Shown here: piece after piece, positions 7,904 to 16,165 of the stretch
Position numbering within the stretch: position 1 is the first letter of the stretch
How the letters are laid out: each line of letters begins with the position of its first letter
DNA from: Alphaproteobacteria bacterium
Lineage (GTDB): Bacteria > Pseudomonadota > Alphaproteobacteria > Sphingomonadales > Sphingomonadaceae
Length of the DNA stretch: 64,000 nt
NCBI GenBank assembly: GCA_019232625.1
Contig: JAFANP010000065.1
Coordinates: 1-64,000, forward strand
Direction of reading: 5' to 3'
Notes under the pieces: generated by a model
What the model saw: the letters and a program-made list of their open reading frames with translations, nothing else
The model's database searches: none
What the model was told of the DNA's origin: nothing
Program-made: the position numbers and the translations under genes

Positions 7904-8227
7904 TCAGGCGCGGACCTCCGCGGCCCAACTCGTTTGGCAAGTTGAATCACTGTCAGGCGCCAAACGTCGACCATTCAGGGTCGGTGCCGGCATCCGGACG
8001 CTATTGTCCACGCGCCACTCGGTCAGTCCGCGAAGCCGCCACTTCGCGTCCCGAAGCATGCCGCGCTCATCGAGTGCACCACCGCCGATCTGGCTTTTGT
8101 AGTCCTGAAGCTCACACACGATCTCAGGCAAATGCCGTTCGGCGATGGCCTGTACCTTCGGGAGCTTCTCTTCTGGCGTTCCGGTCCGTTGAGACAGGGC
8201 ATTATCTCCTTCACGTAGGAACACCAT
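7904..8227 (-). CDS. hypothetical protein of atypical composition
   Basis: An open frame of 107 codons from ATG 8225-8227; the track extends it to 8341. I do not recognise the family. The product is mixed helical and charged, with EEKLPKVQAIAERHLPEIV near the N-terminus and DAKWRLRGLTEWRV further on, and no membrane segment. Codon use includes CTA, TTG, TCT and CCT, which are rare in neighbouring genes, so it may be a recent acquisition or the remnant of a longer gene. No clear ribosome-binding site precedes the ATG. It lies in the same small island as the YEATS protein and the terminase relic. Confidence 0.35.
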   Translation of the reverse strand: MVFLREGDNALSQRTGTPEEKLPKVQAIAERHLPEIVCELQDYKSQIGGGALDERGMLRDAKWRLRGLTEWRVDNSVRMPAPTLNGRRLAPDSDSTCQTSWAAEVRA

Positions 8228-8334
8228 CGGGCGGCCGTCGCACGCACCGGATGATGCTTTGTCTTGCGTACGTCGGCAACGCTTCGTTCGCAGCCGGAGA
8301 CTGCCGGTCCCCCAAGCCCCAAACCCCACCCCCC

Positions 8335-9276
8335 TCAACACTCCGCGCTCTTATACCCCACCGGCACGTTCATCCGCGCGGGATGCTCCCACCAGGGGTC
8401 CGCCGCGATCCGGTGCGTGTCGCCGTAGACCTGGGCCAGGACGGCGTAGAGCGCCGGGTCGTAGCGCCTGAGGTCGGCGGCGGAGACCACCTCCGTGCCG
8501 TCGAGGCGCGCGAGCATATTGTCCTCGAACCAGAATTGGGTGCCTTCCGCCCAATATTCCTGGAGGGTGACTCCGGCATAATCGCCCTTCCACAGGCCCC
8601 GGGCGGCGGCGGCGGCGAAGGCGCGCTCGGCGGCGCGGTAGAGGGCGGGGTCGGCCTGCTCGACGGCGCCGAGGATGGCGTGGGAGAATTCGTGGACGAG
8701 GATGTTCTCGCCGCGATAGCGGTCGCCGGGGAGGGCGAGGAGGTTCTCGGCGCCGACCGTCGTGAAGAGGCCGCCTATGCCGCGGGCGCGGGCGTTCCAA
8801 TAGTCGCGGTCGCTCGCCGCCGCGATCCGGCCGTAATATTTGCGCTCACACTGGGTGAGGCGCGGGTCGTCGGGGGCGGGCTTCGTCCAGTGGCGGTGCT
8901 CGGGAAGGTCGGCGATGCCCTCGTCGGGCGCCATCACCCCCACCCGCGCGCTTTGGCGCACCAGCGCCGCGCGCAGGTCCGGCCGGTGGGCGAGCATCGC
9001 CGCGACGATGTCGCGCGCCCGGGCGAGCGCCGCCGCCGGCGCGCGCGGCGAGGCGACGATGGGGATCCCGCCGGAGTCGAGATATTGCCCGTAATAGGGA
9101 TCGAGCCGGAGCGCGGCCGGCGGCGGCGCGGCGGCCGGCGGCGCGGCGGGCGGCGGCGGCGCGGGCGGGGCGGCGAGGGCGGCGAGGGCGCCGGCCCGAT
9201 GCCCCCCGGGCCCCGGCGCGCACCCGGACAGGGCCGCGGCGGCGAGGAGGGCGATCGGGACGAGCGTCGGCCGCAT
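8335..9276 (-). CDS. putative zinc-metalloprotease lipoprotein
   Basis: A 313-residue protein with a lipoprotein signal peptide (lipobox LSGC, cysteine at 19) followed by a Pro/Ala-rich linker to about residue 56. The soluble domain carries HEFSH (195-199) and a downstream glutamate in LQEYWAEG (about 240), the arrangement of a gluzincin-like zinc site. I cannot place it in a named peptidase family, and activity is inferred only from these residues. Conserved-looking aromatic pieces include DYWNARARGIGG and the C-terminal DPWWEHPARMNVP. It stands alone, with repeats on its 5' side. Confidence 0.72.
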   Translation of the reverse strand: MRPTLVPIALLAAAALSGCAPGPGGHRAGALAALAAPPAPPPPAAPPAAAPPPAALRLDPYYGQYLDSGGIPIVASPRAPAAALARARDIVAAMLAHRPDLRAALVRQSARVGVMAPDEGIADLPEHRHWTKPAPDDPRLTQCERKYYGRIAAASDRDYWNARARGIGGLFTTVGAENLLALPGDRYRGENILVHEFSHAILGAVEQADPALYRAAERAFAAAAARGLWKGDYAGVTLQEYWAEGTQFWFEDNMLARLDGTEVVSAADLRRYDPALYAVLAQVYGDTHRIAADPWWEHPARMNVPVGYKSAEC

Positions 9277-9681
9277 CGACCCAGACTAGCGCCCCCTTCC
9301 CCGCCGCGCCATCGTGCGCGAGGAAGGCGGGTGGGCGACCATCCACGGCGACCGCGCGAAACCGCGGCTTCGTCTTCGCCGGGAGTCCGTCCGTCCCGTT
9401 CGAGCCGAACCCCCGTTCGGGCCGAGCCCGTCGAAGCCCCGTCCCTGTTCGACGGGAGAAGGAAAGGGCTTCGACAGGCTCAGCCCGAACGGGGAGGCGA
9501 TCCCCCGCCAAGCTCGCCGCCTTCGCCCTGCGGTCGCCCGAGCCTCAGGCCGACGCCTGGCGCAACGCCTTGCGCCGGGGCGGCGGCGGTCGCCGGCACT
9601 GCGCCGTCCCGCTATCCTTATCATCACAGGGTCGAGGACAGGCCCGACGAGGTCGACCCTGCGCGGCTCGCCCGGGTCGCC
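9277..9681. other. 405-base gene-free stretch carrying an inverted repeat
   Basis: Between the lipoprotein and otsA, translations on both strands are repeat-derived (for example FGLSLSKP), which marks a known class of interspersed palindrome rather than a gene. The main structure is the inverted repeat at 9411-9494. I see no other feature with support. Confidence 0.6.
9411..9494. repeat. inverted repeat of the GTTCGGGCTGAGCCTGTCGAAG family
   Basis: The left arm 9411-9439 and right arm 9466-9494 are each 29 bases and complementary except for two positions. The core reads GTTCGGGCTGAGCCTGTCG. Further copies lie near 55735 and 55838-55860. The family is common between genes in sphingomonads. 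Confidence 0.85.
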
Positions 9682-11103
9682 TCAGCCCTGGCGGCCCTCG
9701 TCTCCGGCCTGGCGGCGGGCGGGGGGCCTTGAGCCTTCCAGCGCCTCGACGAAGCGCCTGCGCCACCAGACCACGTCCTCGCGCTTCACGACCTCGTTCA
9801 TCGCCTTCCAGCGGTGGATCCTTTCCTCCCTCGGCATGGCGATGGCGCGGCGGATCGCGTCGGATATGTCCTCCTTGGAATAGGGGTTGACGAGGAGGGC
9901 GTCCTTGAGCTGGAGGGCGGCGCCGGCGAAGCGGGAGAGGATGAGGACGCCCGGATCCTCCGGGTCCTGCGCGGCGACATATTCCTTGGCGACGAGGTTC
10001 ATCCCGTCCCGCAAAGGCGTAATCAGCCCAATTTTCGCGGCGCGGTAGAAGCCGGCGAGATCTTCGCGGCCGTAGCCCTGGTTGACGTAGCGGATCGGGA
10101 CCCAGTCCACTGCGGCGAACTCGCCGTTGATGCGGCCCGAAAGCTCGTCGAGGCTCTCGCGGATGGTCTCGTAGGTATGCACCTCGCCGCGCGAGGGCGG
10201 CGCGATCTGGAGCAGGAACACCTCGCCGCGGCAATCCTCATTGTCCTCGAGGAAGCGGCGATAGCCCTCGAACCGCTCGGTGAGGCCCTTGGAGTAATCG
10301 AGGCGGTCGACGCCGATGATGGTGTGACGGCCGTCGGCGCTCTTGAGCAGGCGGTCGTGGGCGACGCGGGCGCCCTCGCTCGCCACCGCCTGCTGGAATT
10401 CCTTGTAGTCGATGCCGATCGGATAGGCGCCGGCATGAACCGACCGGTCGCCGACATGGACGGTGCCGTCGCTCTCGCAATGGCCGCCGAGCTCGCGCTC
10501 GACGTAGTTCTGGAAGCTCTCCAGCCACTCCTCGGTCTGGAAGCCGATCACGTCGTAGGCCAGCAGCGACAGGACGAGACCTTCGTGGAACGGCAGCGAC
10601 ACCATCAGCCGCGACGGCGGGAACGGGATGTGGAGGAAGAAACCGATCCGGTTCCTGATCCCCCGCTCGCGAAGCTGCGCCCCCAGCGGGATGAGGTGGT
10701 AATCGTGAATCCAGATGAGGTCGTCGGGCTCGATCAGCGGCAGGACGGTCTCGGCGAAGCGCTCGTTCACCCGCTCGTAGCCGCCGGCGAAGCTCCGGTC
10801 ATATTCGGCAAGGTCGATCCGATAGTGGAAGAGCGGCCACAACGTCCGGTTGGCATAGCCGTTATAATATTCGTCGACGTCCTGCTCCTCGAGGTCGACG
10901 GTCGCCGAGGTGACGCCCTCGTGGCGCTGGAAGTCGATCTTGCCTGTGAAGGTCGTCGCGACATTGCCCGACCAGCCGAACCACAGGCCGCGATATTCGC
11001 GCAGCGCCGCCGAGAGGGCGACAGCGAGGCCGCCTTGCGCCCCGCCCTCCCCTTCCGGGCGGGGGGCCGCGACGCGATTGGAGATGACGATCAGACGACT
11101 CAT
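9682..11103 (-). CDS. otsA: trehalose-6-phosphate synthase
   Basis: This GT20 glycosyltransferase makes trehalose 6-phosphate from UDP-glucose and glucose 6-phosphate. At 473 residues it is full length. Seen: the N-terminal phosphate-binding segment (SNRVAAP, then GAQGGLAVAL), the WIHDYHL block, VDRLDYSKGL and DGMNLVAKEY, all diagnostic. It is last in an otsB-GH15-otsA operon; its ATG directly follows the stop of the GH15 gene, so the three are probably co-translated. The product is dephosphorylated by OtsB. Trehalose protects against osmotic and desiccation stress; no stress promoter could be identified. Confidence 0.96.
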   Translation of the reverse strand: MSRLIVISNRVAAPRPEGEGGAQGGLAVALSAALREYRGLWFGWSGNVATTFTGKIDFQRHEGVTSATVDLEEQDVDEYYNGYANRTLWPLFHYRIDLAEYDRSFAGGYERVNERFAETVLPLIEPDDLIWIHDYHLIPLGAQLRERGIRNRIGFFLHIPFPPSRLMVSLPFHEGLVLSLLAYDVIGFQTEEWLESFQNYVERELGGHCESDGTVHVGDRSVHAGAYPIGIDYKEFQQAVASEGARVAHDRLLKSADGRHTIIGVDRLDYSKGLTERFEGYRRFLEDNEDCRGEVFLLQIAPPSRGEVHTYETIRESLDELSGRINGEFAAVDWVPIRYVNQGYGREDLAGFYRAAKIGLITPLRDGMNLVAKEYVAAQDPEDPGVLILSRFAGAALQLKDALLVNPYSKEDISDAIRRAIAMPREERIHRWKAMNEVVKREDVVWWRRRFVEALEGSRPPARRQAGDEGRQG

Positions 11104-12900
11104 TTAGCGCACGGCGCTCCACGGCCGCGACAGGAGCACGGCGCAGTTGATGAGCCCGACGAGCGAATAGGTCTGCGGGTAGTTCCCCCAGAGCTCGCCG
11201 GTCTCGAAATCGGTGTCCTCGGAGAGCAGCCCGGCCGGGGTCAGGCGGGCGAGCATATGCTCGTAAAGCACTCGGGCCTCCTCGTGGCGGCCGGCGAGAT
11301 GGAGCGCCTCGATCAGCCAGAAGGTGCAGAAGTTGAACGCCGTCTCCGGCAGTCCGAAATCGTCCTCCGCGGCGTAGCGCAGCATGTGCTCGCCCCGGCG
11401 CAGGCCCTTCTCGACCGCGGCGAAGGTGGCGAGGAAGCGCGGATCGTCCGGCTCCAGGAACCGCATGTCGACGAGCTGGAGGAGGCTTGCGTCGAGCTCG
11501 CCGCCGCCGAACGTCGCGCCGAACCGCGCCTCGGGCGCGAACCATGCCTCCTTCTCGATCCGCGCGCGGACGAGATCCGCCCGCTCCCGCCACAGCGTCT
11601 CGCGGGCCTCGAGCCCGAGCACGCCGGCGGCGTTGGCAAGGCGGTCGCAGGCGGCCCAGCTCATCACCGAGCTGTAGGTGTGGACGGCGCTGCGGGTGCG
11701 ATATTCCCACAGGCCGGCGTCGGGCTGGTCGTGCATTTCCCAGGCCCGTTCCCCGACCTTCTCCAGCGCCTGGAAATCCGCCTCGGTCGCCTTGCGGAAC
11801 AGGCGCTCGTCGATGAAGGCCTGGACGTTGGAGAGGATGATCTGGCCGTAGGCGTCGTGCTGGACCTGGGTATAGGCGGCGTTGCCGACCCGCACCGGAC
11901 CCATGCCGCGATAGCCTGGAAGCGCCGACGCTTCCCGTTCCTCCAGCTTCGGCTCCCCGGAGACGGCATAGAGCGGCTGGATGTGCCCGCCCTTCGCGGC
12001 GTCGACGATGTTGCGAAGATAGCCGAGATACTTTTCCAGCACGTCGAGCGCGCCGAGCCGGTTGAGCGCCTGGACCGTGTAATAGGCGTCGCGGATCCAG
12101 CAATAGCGATAGTCCCAGTTGCGGCCCGAGTCCGGCGCCTCGGGGATGGAGGTGGTGAGCGCCGCGACGATCGCGCCGGTCTCCTCGTGCTGGCAGAGCT
12201 TCAGCGCGATGGCGGCGCGGATCACCACCTTCTGCCACTCGAGCGGGATGGCGAGGCCTCGGACCCAGCCGCGCCATTCGTCGCTGGTCTGGTGCAGCCA
12301 GGCGGCGAGGGTATGGCCGACATGGCCGACGAAAGGCTCGTCGGGCCCGAGGAAGAAATGCAGGGGCTGCTCGAGCCGGAAGCTGCGCTCCTCGAGTATG
12401 TGCCCCACCGGCGCGTCGGTGGTCAGTCGCAACGGCTGCGGCTTCAGGAGATAGCGTATGTGGTTGGTGCCGCTGGTCCGCTCGGCCTCCCCTTCTCCCC
12501 AGCCCGTCGCGGGATGGAGCGAAACGCGGATCCTGGGGGCGCCCGCGAGGGGACGGACGATCCGCACCCACGCGACCGGGCGATACATCCGGCCGCTCCG
12601 CTCGAAGCGGGGGCAGAAGTCGAACACCTCGGCGACGGCACCCTCCGCGTCGGTCAGCCGGGTCACGAGGATCGGGGTGTTGCGCAGGTAGCGCTGCTCG
12701 GTCTTCACCCGATTGTCGATAGAGATACGCCATTCGCCTCGCCCCGGCGCCTCGGCGCCGGCCCCGAGCAGGGAGCAGAAAAGCGGGTCGCCGTCGACTC
12801 GCGGGGCGCATCCCCAGACGAAGCCCGCGGCCTCGTCGACGAGGGCGCTCACCTGGCAATTGCCGATCGGCCAGAGCGACAGGTTCGGCTCGCCGGTCAT
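11104..12900 (-). CDS. glycoside hydrolase family 15 protein (glucoamylase- or trehalase-like)
   Basis: This 598-residue GH15 enzyme has the family's N-terminal sandwich region and an (alpha/alpha)6 barrel marked by NWDYRYCWIRDAYY. GH15 includes glucoamylases and bacterial trehalases. Placement between otsB and otsA makes trehalose or a related glucoside a likely substrate, but the sequence does not settle it. Its start overlaps the otsB stop by four bases (ATGA) and its stop touches otsA, so expression is tightly coupled. A hydrolase within a synthesis operon suggests controlled turnover of the sugar. Confidence 0.88.
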   Translation of the reverse strand: MTGEPNLSLWPIGNCQVSALVDEAAGFVWGCAPRVDGDPLFCSLLGAGAEAPGRGEWRISIDNRVKTEQRYLRNTPILVTRLTDAEGAVAEVFDFCPRFERSGRMYRPVAWVRIVRPLAGAPRIRVSLHPATGWGEGEAERTSGTNHIRYLLKPQPLRLTTDAPVGHILEERSFRLEQPLHFFLGPDEPFVGHVGHTLAAWLHQTSDEWRGWVRGLAIPLEWQKVVIRAAIALKLCQHEETGAIVAALTTSIPEAPDSGRNWDYRYCWIRDAYYTVQALNRLGALDVLEKYLGYLRNIVDAAKGGHIQPLYAVSGEPKLEEREASALPGYRGMGPVRVGNAAYTQVQHDAYGQIILSNVQAFIDERLFRKATEADFQALEKVGERAWEMHDQPDAGLWEYRTRSAVHTYSSVMSWAACDRLANAAGVLGLEARETLWRERADLVRARIEKEAWFAPEARFGATFGGGELDASLLQLVDMRFLEPDDPRFLATFAAVEKGLRRGEHMLRYAAEDDFGLPETAFNFCTFWLIEALHLAGRHEEARVLYEHMLARLTPAGLLSEDTDFETGELWGNYPQTYSLVGLINCAVLLSRPWSAVR

Positions 12901-13631
12901 CGCGAGCCCTCGTCCAGCCAGCGCAGCACGGCGGCGACGCCGCCGATCCGCCAGCGGGCCGCGGTCGCACGCGGAGCGCCGACGAGAATGCCGCCTCCGC
13001 CCGCCGCGGCAGCCGCCTCGAATCCATGTTCGTCGGTAAGATCGTCGCCCACGAACAGAGGACGCGCGCCGGCGAAGGAGGGTTCCGCCATCATCGCCCG
13101 CAACGCCTCGCCCTTGTCGCAGCCCGGCGCGAGCAGCTCCGCGACCATCTTGCCCTTCTGGAGCCTCAGCCCGGTCTGCTCGGCCAGCGCCGCGGCGAAC
13201 CGGCCGACCTCCGCCTCGCGCTCCGGCGCAGCCCGGAAGTGGACGGCGACGCCGGCCGGCTTCTCCTCGATCAGCAAGCGCGAATCGTCCCGGGCCAGTC
13301 GCGCGGCGGCCGCGCGCGCCGCTTCGAGCCCGGGCGGCGCCGGCCGCGCCACCGCGCCGCCGTCCCTCAGCCGCAACTCGGCCCCGTGCGAACCCGCCAC
13401 GGTCACGGCGACGCGGCCGAGATGGCGATCGACGTCCGCCAGCGCCCGCCCGCTGACGATCGCGACACGCCCCTCGAGCCGATGCGCCAGGCGCCCGAGC
13501 AATTCACCCAGAGCATCGGGAACCCGGACCGAATCCGGCGTGTCCGCAAGCTCTATCAGAGTCCCGTCCAAGTCCAGGAACAGAGCGTCGCCGGACTGGA
13601 TAGACGGAGGCGGCGGCAGGGAATCGGACAT
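12897..13631 (-). CDS. otsB: trehalose-6-phosphate phosphatase
   Basis: This HAD-superfamily phosphatase converts trehalose 6-phosphate to trehalose. Seen: the nucleophile motif FLDLDGTL (about 18-25), IVSGRAL, the conserved KGEALRAMM and the metal motif VGDDLTDEHGF. The 244-residue length fits OtsB. I chose the ATG at 13629-13631 because the 18 residues added by the track start are unlike the family; neither start has a strong Shine-Dalgarno sequence. First gene of the operon; its promoter probably lies in the AT-rich gap shared with the divergent tail-collar genes. Confidence 0.93.
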   Translation of the reverse strand: MSDSLPPPPSIQSGDALFLDLDGTLIELADTPDSVRVPDALGELLGRLAHRLEGRVAIVSGRALADVDRHLGRVAVTVAGSHGAELRLRDGGAVARPAPPGLEAARAAAARLARDDSRLLIEEKPAGVAVHFRAAPEREAEVGRFAAALAEQTGLRLQKGKMVAELLAPGCDKGEALRAMMAEPSFAGARPLFVGDDLTDEHGFEAAAAAGGGGILVGAPRATAARWRIGGVAAVLRWLDEGSR

Positions 13632-13794
13632 TCGAGCGCGTTGCCAACAGGCCGGCCCCGACTCAAGACTTGCGCCGATTTTCATTCATATCGGATCAAA
13701 TTATCTGCGAAAAACGGGCAAAAATATTGTTGCGCCGCCGGATTGATATGCATCAGCTTTTGTGGTCCTTTGCGCCGCAGGGGGGACATCCGAC
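13632..13794. promoter_or_regulatory. AT-rich divergent promoter region
   Basis: This gap between otsB and the tail-collar genes is much richer in A+T than its surroundings (for example GCAAAAATATTGTTG around 13720). It must carry promoters for both directions. I could not define convincing -35/-10 pairs. The GGGGGG run at 13780-13786 lies 8-9 bases before the first tail-collar ATG and serves as its ribosome-binding site. Confidence 0.45.
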
Positions 13795-14295
13795 ATGGCT
13801 GAACCGTTTCTCGCGGAAATCCGGATCGTATCGTTCAACTTCGCCCCCAAGGGGTGGGCGATGTGCAACGGGCAGCTGCTGCCGATCAATCAGAATCAGG
13901 CGCTCTTCTCGCTGCTGGGCACCACCTATGGCGGAGACGGGCGCGTCAACTTCGCGCTTCCCGACCTTCGGGGCCGGGTCCAGATGCACCGGGGCAACGG
14001 CCACACCCTGGGCCAGAAGGCGGGCGAGCAGGCGCATACGCTCACCATGAGCGAAATGCCGCAGCATATCCATTTCGCGATGGCCAGCACCAACACCGGC
14101 AACAACCAGAGCGGCGCCAACAACGTGCTCGGGGTCGTCGCCGGCAGGCTCTTCACCGATCCCGCGGCGCTCGTGACCCTTCAGGCGAGCACGATCACCA
14201 ATATCGGCGGAAGCCAGGCGCACCAGAACATGCAGCCCTACTTGGTGCTCACCTACATCATCGCCCTTCAGGGCATCTTCCCGTCTCAGACTTGA
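13795..14295 (+). CDS. phage tail-collar domain protein (MdpB-like), first of three
   Basis: This 166-residue protein consists of a phage tail-collar domain like that of microcystin-dependent protein MdpB. Seen: EIRIVSFNFAPKGWAMCNGQLLPI at the start (only its motif GWAMCNGQLLPI is needed for recognition), then SLLGTTYGGDGRVNFALPDLRGR, and a C-terminus ending GIFPSQT. Collar proteins form trimeric fibres or receptor-binding tips in phages; outside phages the role is unknown. The ATG at 13795 follows a G-rich ribosome site; the track start at 13762 adds an unrelated peptide. Spacing of 12 bases to the next gene indicates an operon. Confidence 0.9.
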   Translation: MAEPFLAEIRIVSFNFAPKGWAMCNGQLLPINQNQALFSLLGTTYGGDGRVNFALPDLRGRVQMHRGNGHTLGQKAGEQAHTLTMSEMPQHIHFAMASTNTGNNQSGANNVLGVVAGRLFTDPAALVTLQASTITNIGGSQAHQNMQPYLVLTYIIALQGIFPSQT

Positions 14296-14307
14296 GGGGT
14301 AATCGCG

Positions 14308-14814
14308 ATGGCGCAGCCTTATGTGGGTGAGATCAGGATTTTCGCCGGCAATTTCGCCCCTGCGGGGTGGATGTTCTGCGACGGGCAGCTGCTGCCCATC
14401 TCGGAGAACGAGACGCTCTTCCAGCTGATCGGCACGACCTTCGGGGGCGACGGCGAGTCGACCTTCCAGCTACCCGACCTGCAGAGCCGTACGCCGATGC
14501 ATCAGGGTGGCGGCTTCATCCTCGCGGAAACCGGCGGCGCGGAGGAAGTGACCCTCACGATCAGCCAGATTCCGTCGCACACGCACCCGATGATCGCCTC
14601 GACCAACGTCGCGCAGGACACCAGCCCGGCGGGCAAGATCCTCGGCCAGGCGGGCGGCGGCGCGCTGCCGTACATCCAGGACACGACGGACACGAACCTC
14701 AGCGCGCAGGCGGTGTCGGTGACCGGCGGAAGCCAGCCGCACACCAACCTTCAGCCGTACCTGTGCGTGAACTTCATCATCTCCCTCTTCGGGATCTTCC
14801 CCAGCCCAACCTAG
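14308..14814 (+). CDS. phage tail-collar domain protein (MdpB-like), second of three
   Basis: A paralogue of the preceding gene, 168 residues, with the same blocks: GNFAPAGWMFCDGQLLPIS, LIGTTFGGDGESTFQLPDLQ and a C-terminal GIFPSPT. The middle and C-terminal regions diverge most from the neighbours, as expected if each subunit has its own tip surface while sharing the collar fold. It is preceded by GAGGGG and lies 12 bases after the first paralogue. No phage structural genes surround it, so it is part of a stand-alone cassette. Confidence 0.9.
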   Translation: MAQPYVGEIRIFAGNFAPAGWMFCDGQLLPISENETLFQLIGTTFGGDGESTFQLPDLQSRTPMHQGGGFILAETGGAEEVTLTISQIPSHTHPMIASTNVAQDTSPAGKILGQAGGGALPYIQDTTDTNLSAQAVSVTGGSQPHTNLQPYLCVNFIISLFGIFPSPT

Positions 14815-14826
14815 GAGAGCCTCGCG

Positions 14827-15351
14827 ATGGCCGATCCTTTCGTCGCCGAAATCCGCATTTTCGGATTCAACTTCGCACCCAAGGGCTGGGCGTTCTGCGA
14901 CGGGCAGATCCTGCCGATCTCGCAGAACACCGCGCTCTTCTCGCTGCTGGGCACGACCTATGGCGGCAACGGCAAGTCGACCTTCGCCTTGCCGGACCTG
15001 CAGGGAAGCATCCCGATCCACCCGGGCCAGGGCAAGGGCCTCAGCCTTTACGACCTGGGCGAACAGGGCGGCACGGAGGCGGTCACCCTGCTCGAATCCG
15101 AGATGCCGGCGCACACCCATGCGTGGCGCGACCACGACATCGATCTCGGCGAGCTCAACGCCCCGGCGGCCAACCGGGTCATGGCCAAATCGGCCAATTC
15201 GAGCATCTACACCGCGGCCGCGAACCTCACCCAGATGCACTTCCAGGCGCTGACTCCGGCCGGCGGCAGCCTGCCGCACAACAACATGATGCCCTATCTG
15301 ACGCTCAGCTTCTGCATCGCCCTTCAGGGCGTCTTCCCGCCCCGCACCTGA
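14827..15351 (+). CDS. phage tail-collar domain protein (MdpB-like), third of three
   Basis: The third paralogue, 174 residues. Collar blocks are GFNFAPKGWAFCDGQILPIS, SLLGTTYGGNGKSTFALPDL, and a variable C-terminal half with HTHAWRDHDID that is longer than in its siblings. A histidine-rich stretch in this part could bind metal, as in some tail-fibre tips, but this is speculation. AGGAG precedes the ATG and the gap to the previous gene is again 12 bases, so the three genes look like a regularly spaced duplication. Confidence 0.9.
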   Translation: MADPFVAEIRIFGFNFAPKGWAFCDGQILPISQNTALFSLLGTTYGGNGKSTFALPDLQGSIPIHPGQGKGLSLYDLGEQGGTEAVTLLESEMPAHTHAWRDHDIDLGELNAPAANRVMAKSANSSIYTAAANLTQMHFQALTPAGGSLPHNNMMPYLTLSFCIALQGVFPPRT

Positions 15352-15363
15352 ACCTAGCGAGCC

Positions 15364-15885
15364 GTGCCGCCGCCGCTCAAGGCCGCCGCACGGCTCGGCG
15401 TCGCCTACCGCCCGGCCGAGGACGGCGATCTGCCCTTCCTGGCGCTGGTCTACGCGTCCACGCGGATCGAGGAGGTCGCACAGACCGGCTGGTCGCTCGA
15501 CCTCCAGCGCCAGTTTCTCGCCCACCAGTTCGACGCCCAGCACCGCCATTACCGGCAGCATTACCCCAATGCCGAATGGCTGGTGATAGAGCGCGACGGC
15601 GCCGCGGTCGGCAGGCTCTACATCGAGGAATGGCCGGACCAGATAAGGCTGATCGACATCGCTCTCCTCCCCGATTCCCGGGGCGCAGGAGTCGGCGGGG
15701 CGATCCTCGCCGATGTCATGGACCTCGCGACAACCGCCGCGAAGCCGCTCACCATCCACGTCGAGCGCCACAACCCGGCGATGCGGCTGTATCTGCGCCT
15801 GGGCTTCGTCGCGATCGACGAGCACGGCGTCTACGATCTGATGGAATGGCGGCCGACCGAACCGTCGGGCGGCCCCGTCAGTTGA
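15364..15885 (+). CDS. GNAT-family N-acetyltransferase linked to the tail-collar cassette
   Basis: A 173-residue GNAT acetyltransferase that would transfer an acetyl group from acetyl-CoA to an amine. The acetyl-CoA loop appears as DSRGAGVGGAIL, followed by HNPAMRLYLRLGF near the C-terminus, both typical. It begins at GTG 15364, 12 bases after the third tail-collar gene, and so belongs to that operon. A role in modifying the collar proteins is plausible from context only. It overlaps the convergent DUF6916 gene by eight bases. Confidence 0.85.
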   Translation: MPPPLKAAARLGVAYRPAEDGDLPFLALVYASTRIEEVAQTGWSLDLQRQFLAHQFDAQHRHYRQHYPNAEWLVIERDGAAVGRLYIEEWPDQIRLIDIALLPDSRGAGVGGAILADVMDLATTAAKPLTIHVERHNPAMRLYLRLGFVAIDEHGVYDLMEWRPTEPSGGPVS

Positions 15886-16156
15886 AGATCGCCTCGTAGA
15901 GCGTTCCGCGCTGGTCCCGCCCGACCGGGACGATGAACATGTCGAACGTGTCGTCGTCGCGCACGAGGCGGTAGGTGCCCTGCGCCACGACCGGCTCGAC
16001 CGGCCCCCGCCACTCGAGGCGGAAGGCGCCCGCGTCGCGCATCGAGCGCGGCAGCGGCTGCGCGGTCTCCAGCACCAGCGGCAGCTCCCCGTCGGGAAAG
16101 ACGATCCGGTATTGCTCCCCGACCGCGCCGGAGAAGTGATCGAGGCTCAAATCCAT
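15878..16156 (-). CDS. DUF6916-like small protein
   Basis: A 92-residue protein starting MDLSLDHFSGAVGEQYRI and ending FIVPVGRDQRGTLYEAIFN, a pattern I associate with the uncharacterised DUF6916 family, which recurs beside MdpB-like tail-collar genes. It has no signal peptide or membrane segment and looks like a small beta-rich domain. It is convergent with the GNAT gene and overlaps its end by eight bases. It sits just upstream-adjacent to nothing else but an SH3-like gene on the same strand, ten bases away, so the two may be transcribed together. Confidence 0.7.
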   Translation of the reverse strand: MDLSLDHFSGAVGEQYRIVFPDGELPLVLETAQPLPRSMRDAGAFRLEWRGPVEPVVAQGTYRLVRDDDTFDMFIVPVGRDQRGTLYEAIFN

Positions 16157-16165
16157 CTGTTCCCC

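Noticed and set aside
8023-8322. 99-codon minus-strand ORF
   Set aside because: It overlaps the 7904-8227 frame almost fully and has poorer codon structure; neither is certain, but the other is preferred.
7180-9732. 850-codon plus-strand ORF
   Set aside because: It crosses two minus-strand genes, repeats and intergenic DNA, and its translation has no recognisable domain.
9814-13746. 1310-codon plus-strand ORF across the trehalose operon
   Set aside because: It runs antisense to otsA, GH15 and otsB, all of which have full family motifs. The long frame is a by-product of high G+C at third positions.
13795-15351. Tail-collar genes as part of a prophage
   Set aside because: No integrase, capsid, terminase, portal or lysis genes adjoin; neighbours are trehalose genes and a dehydrogenase.
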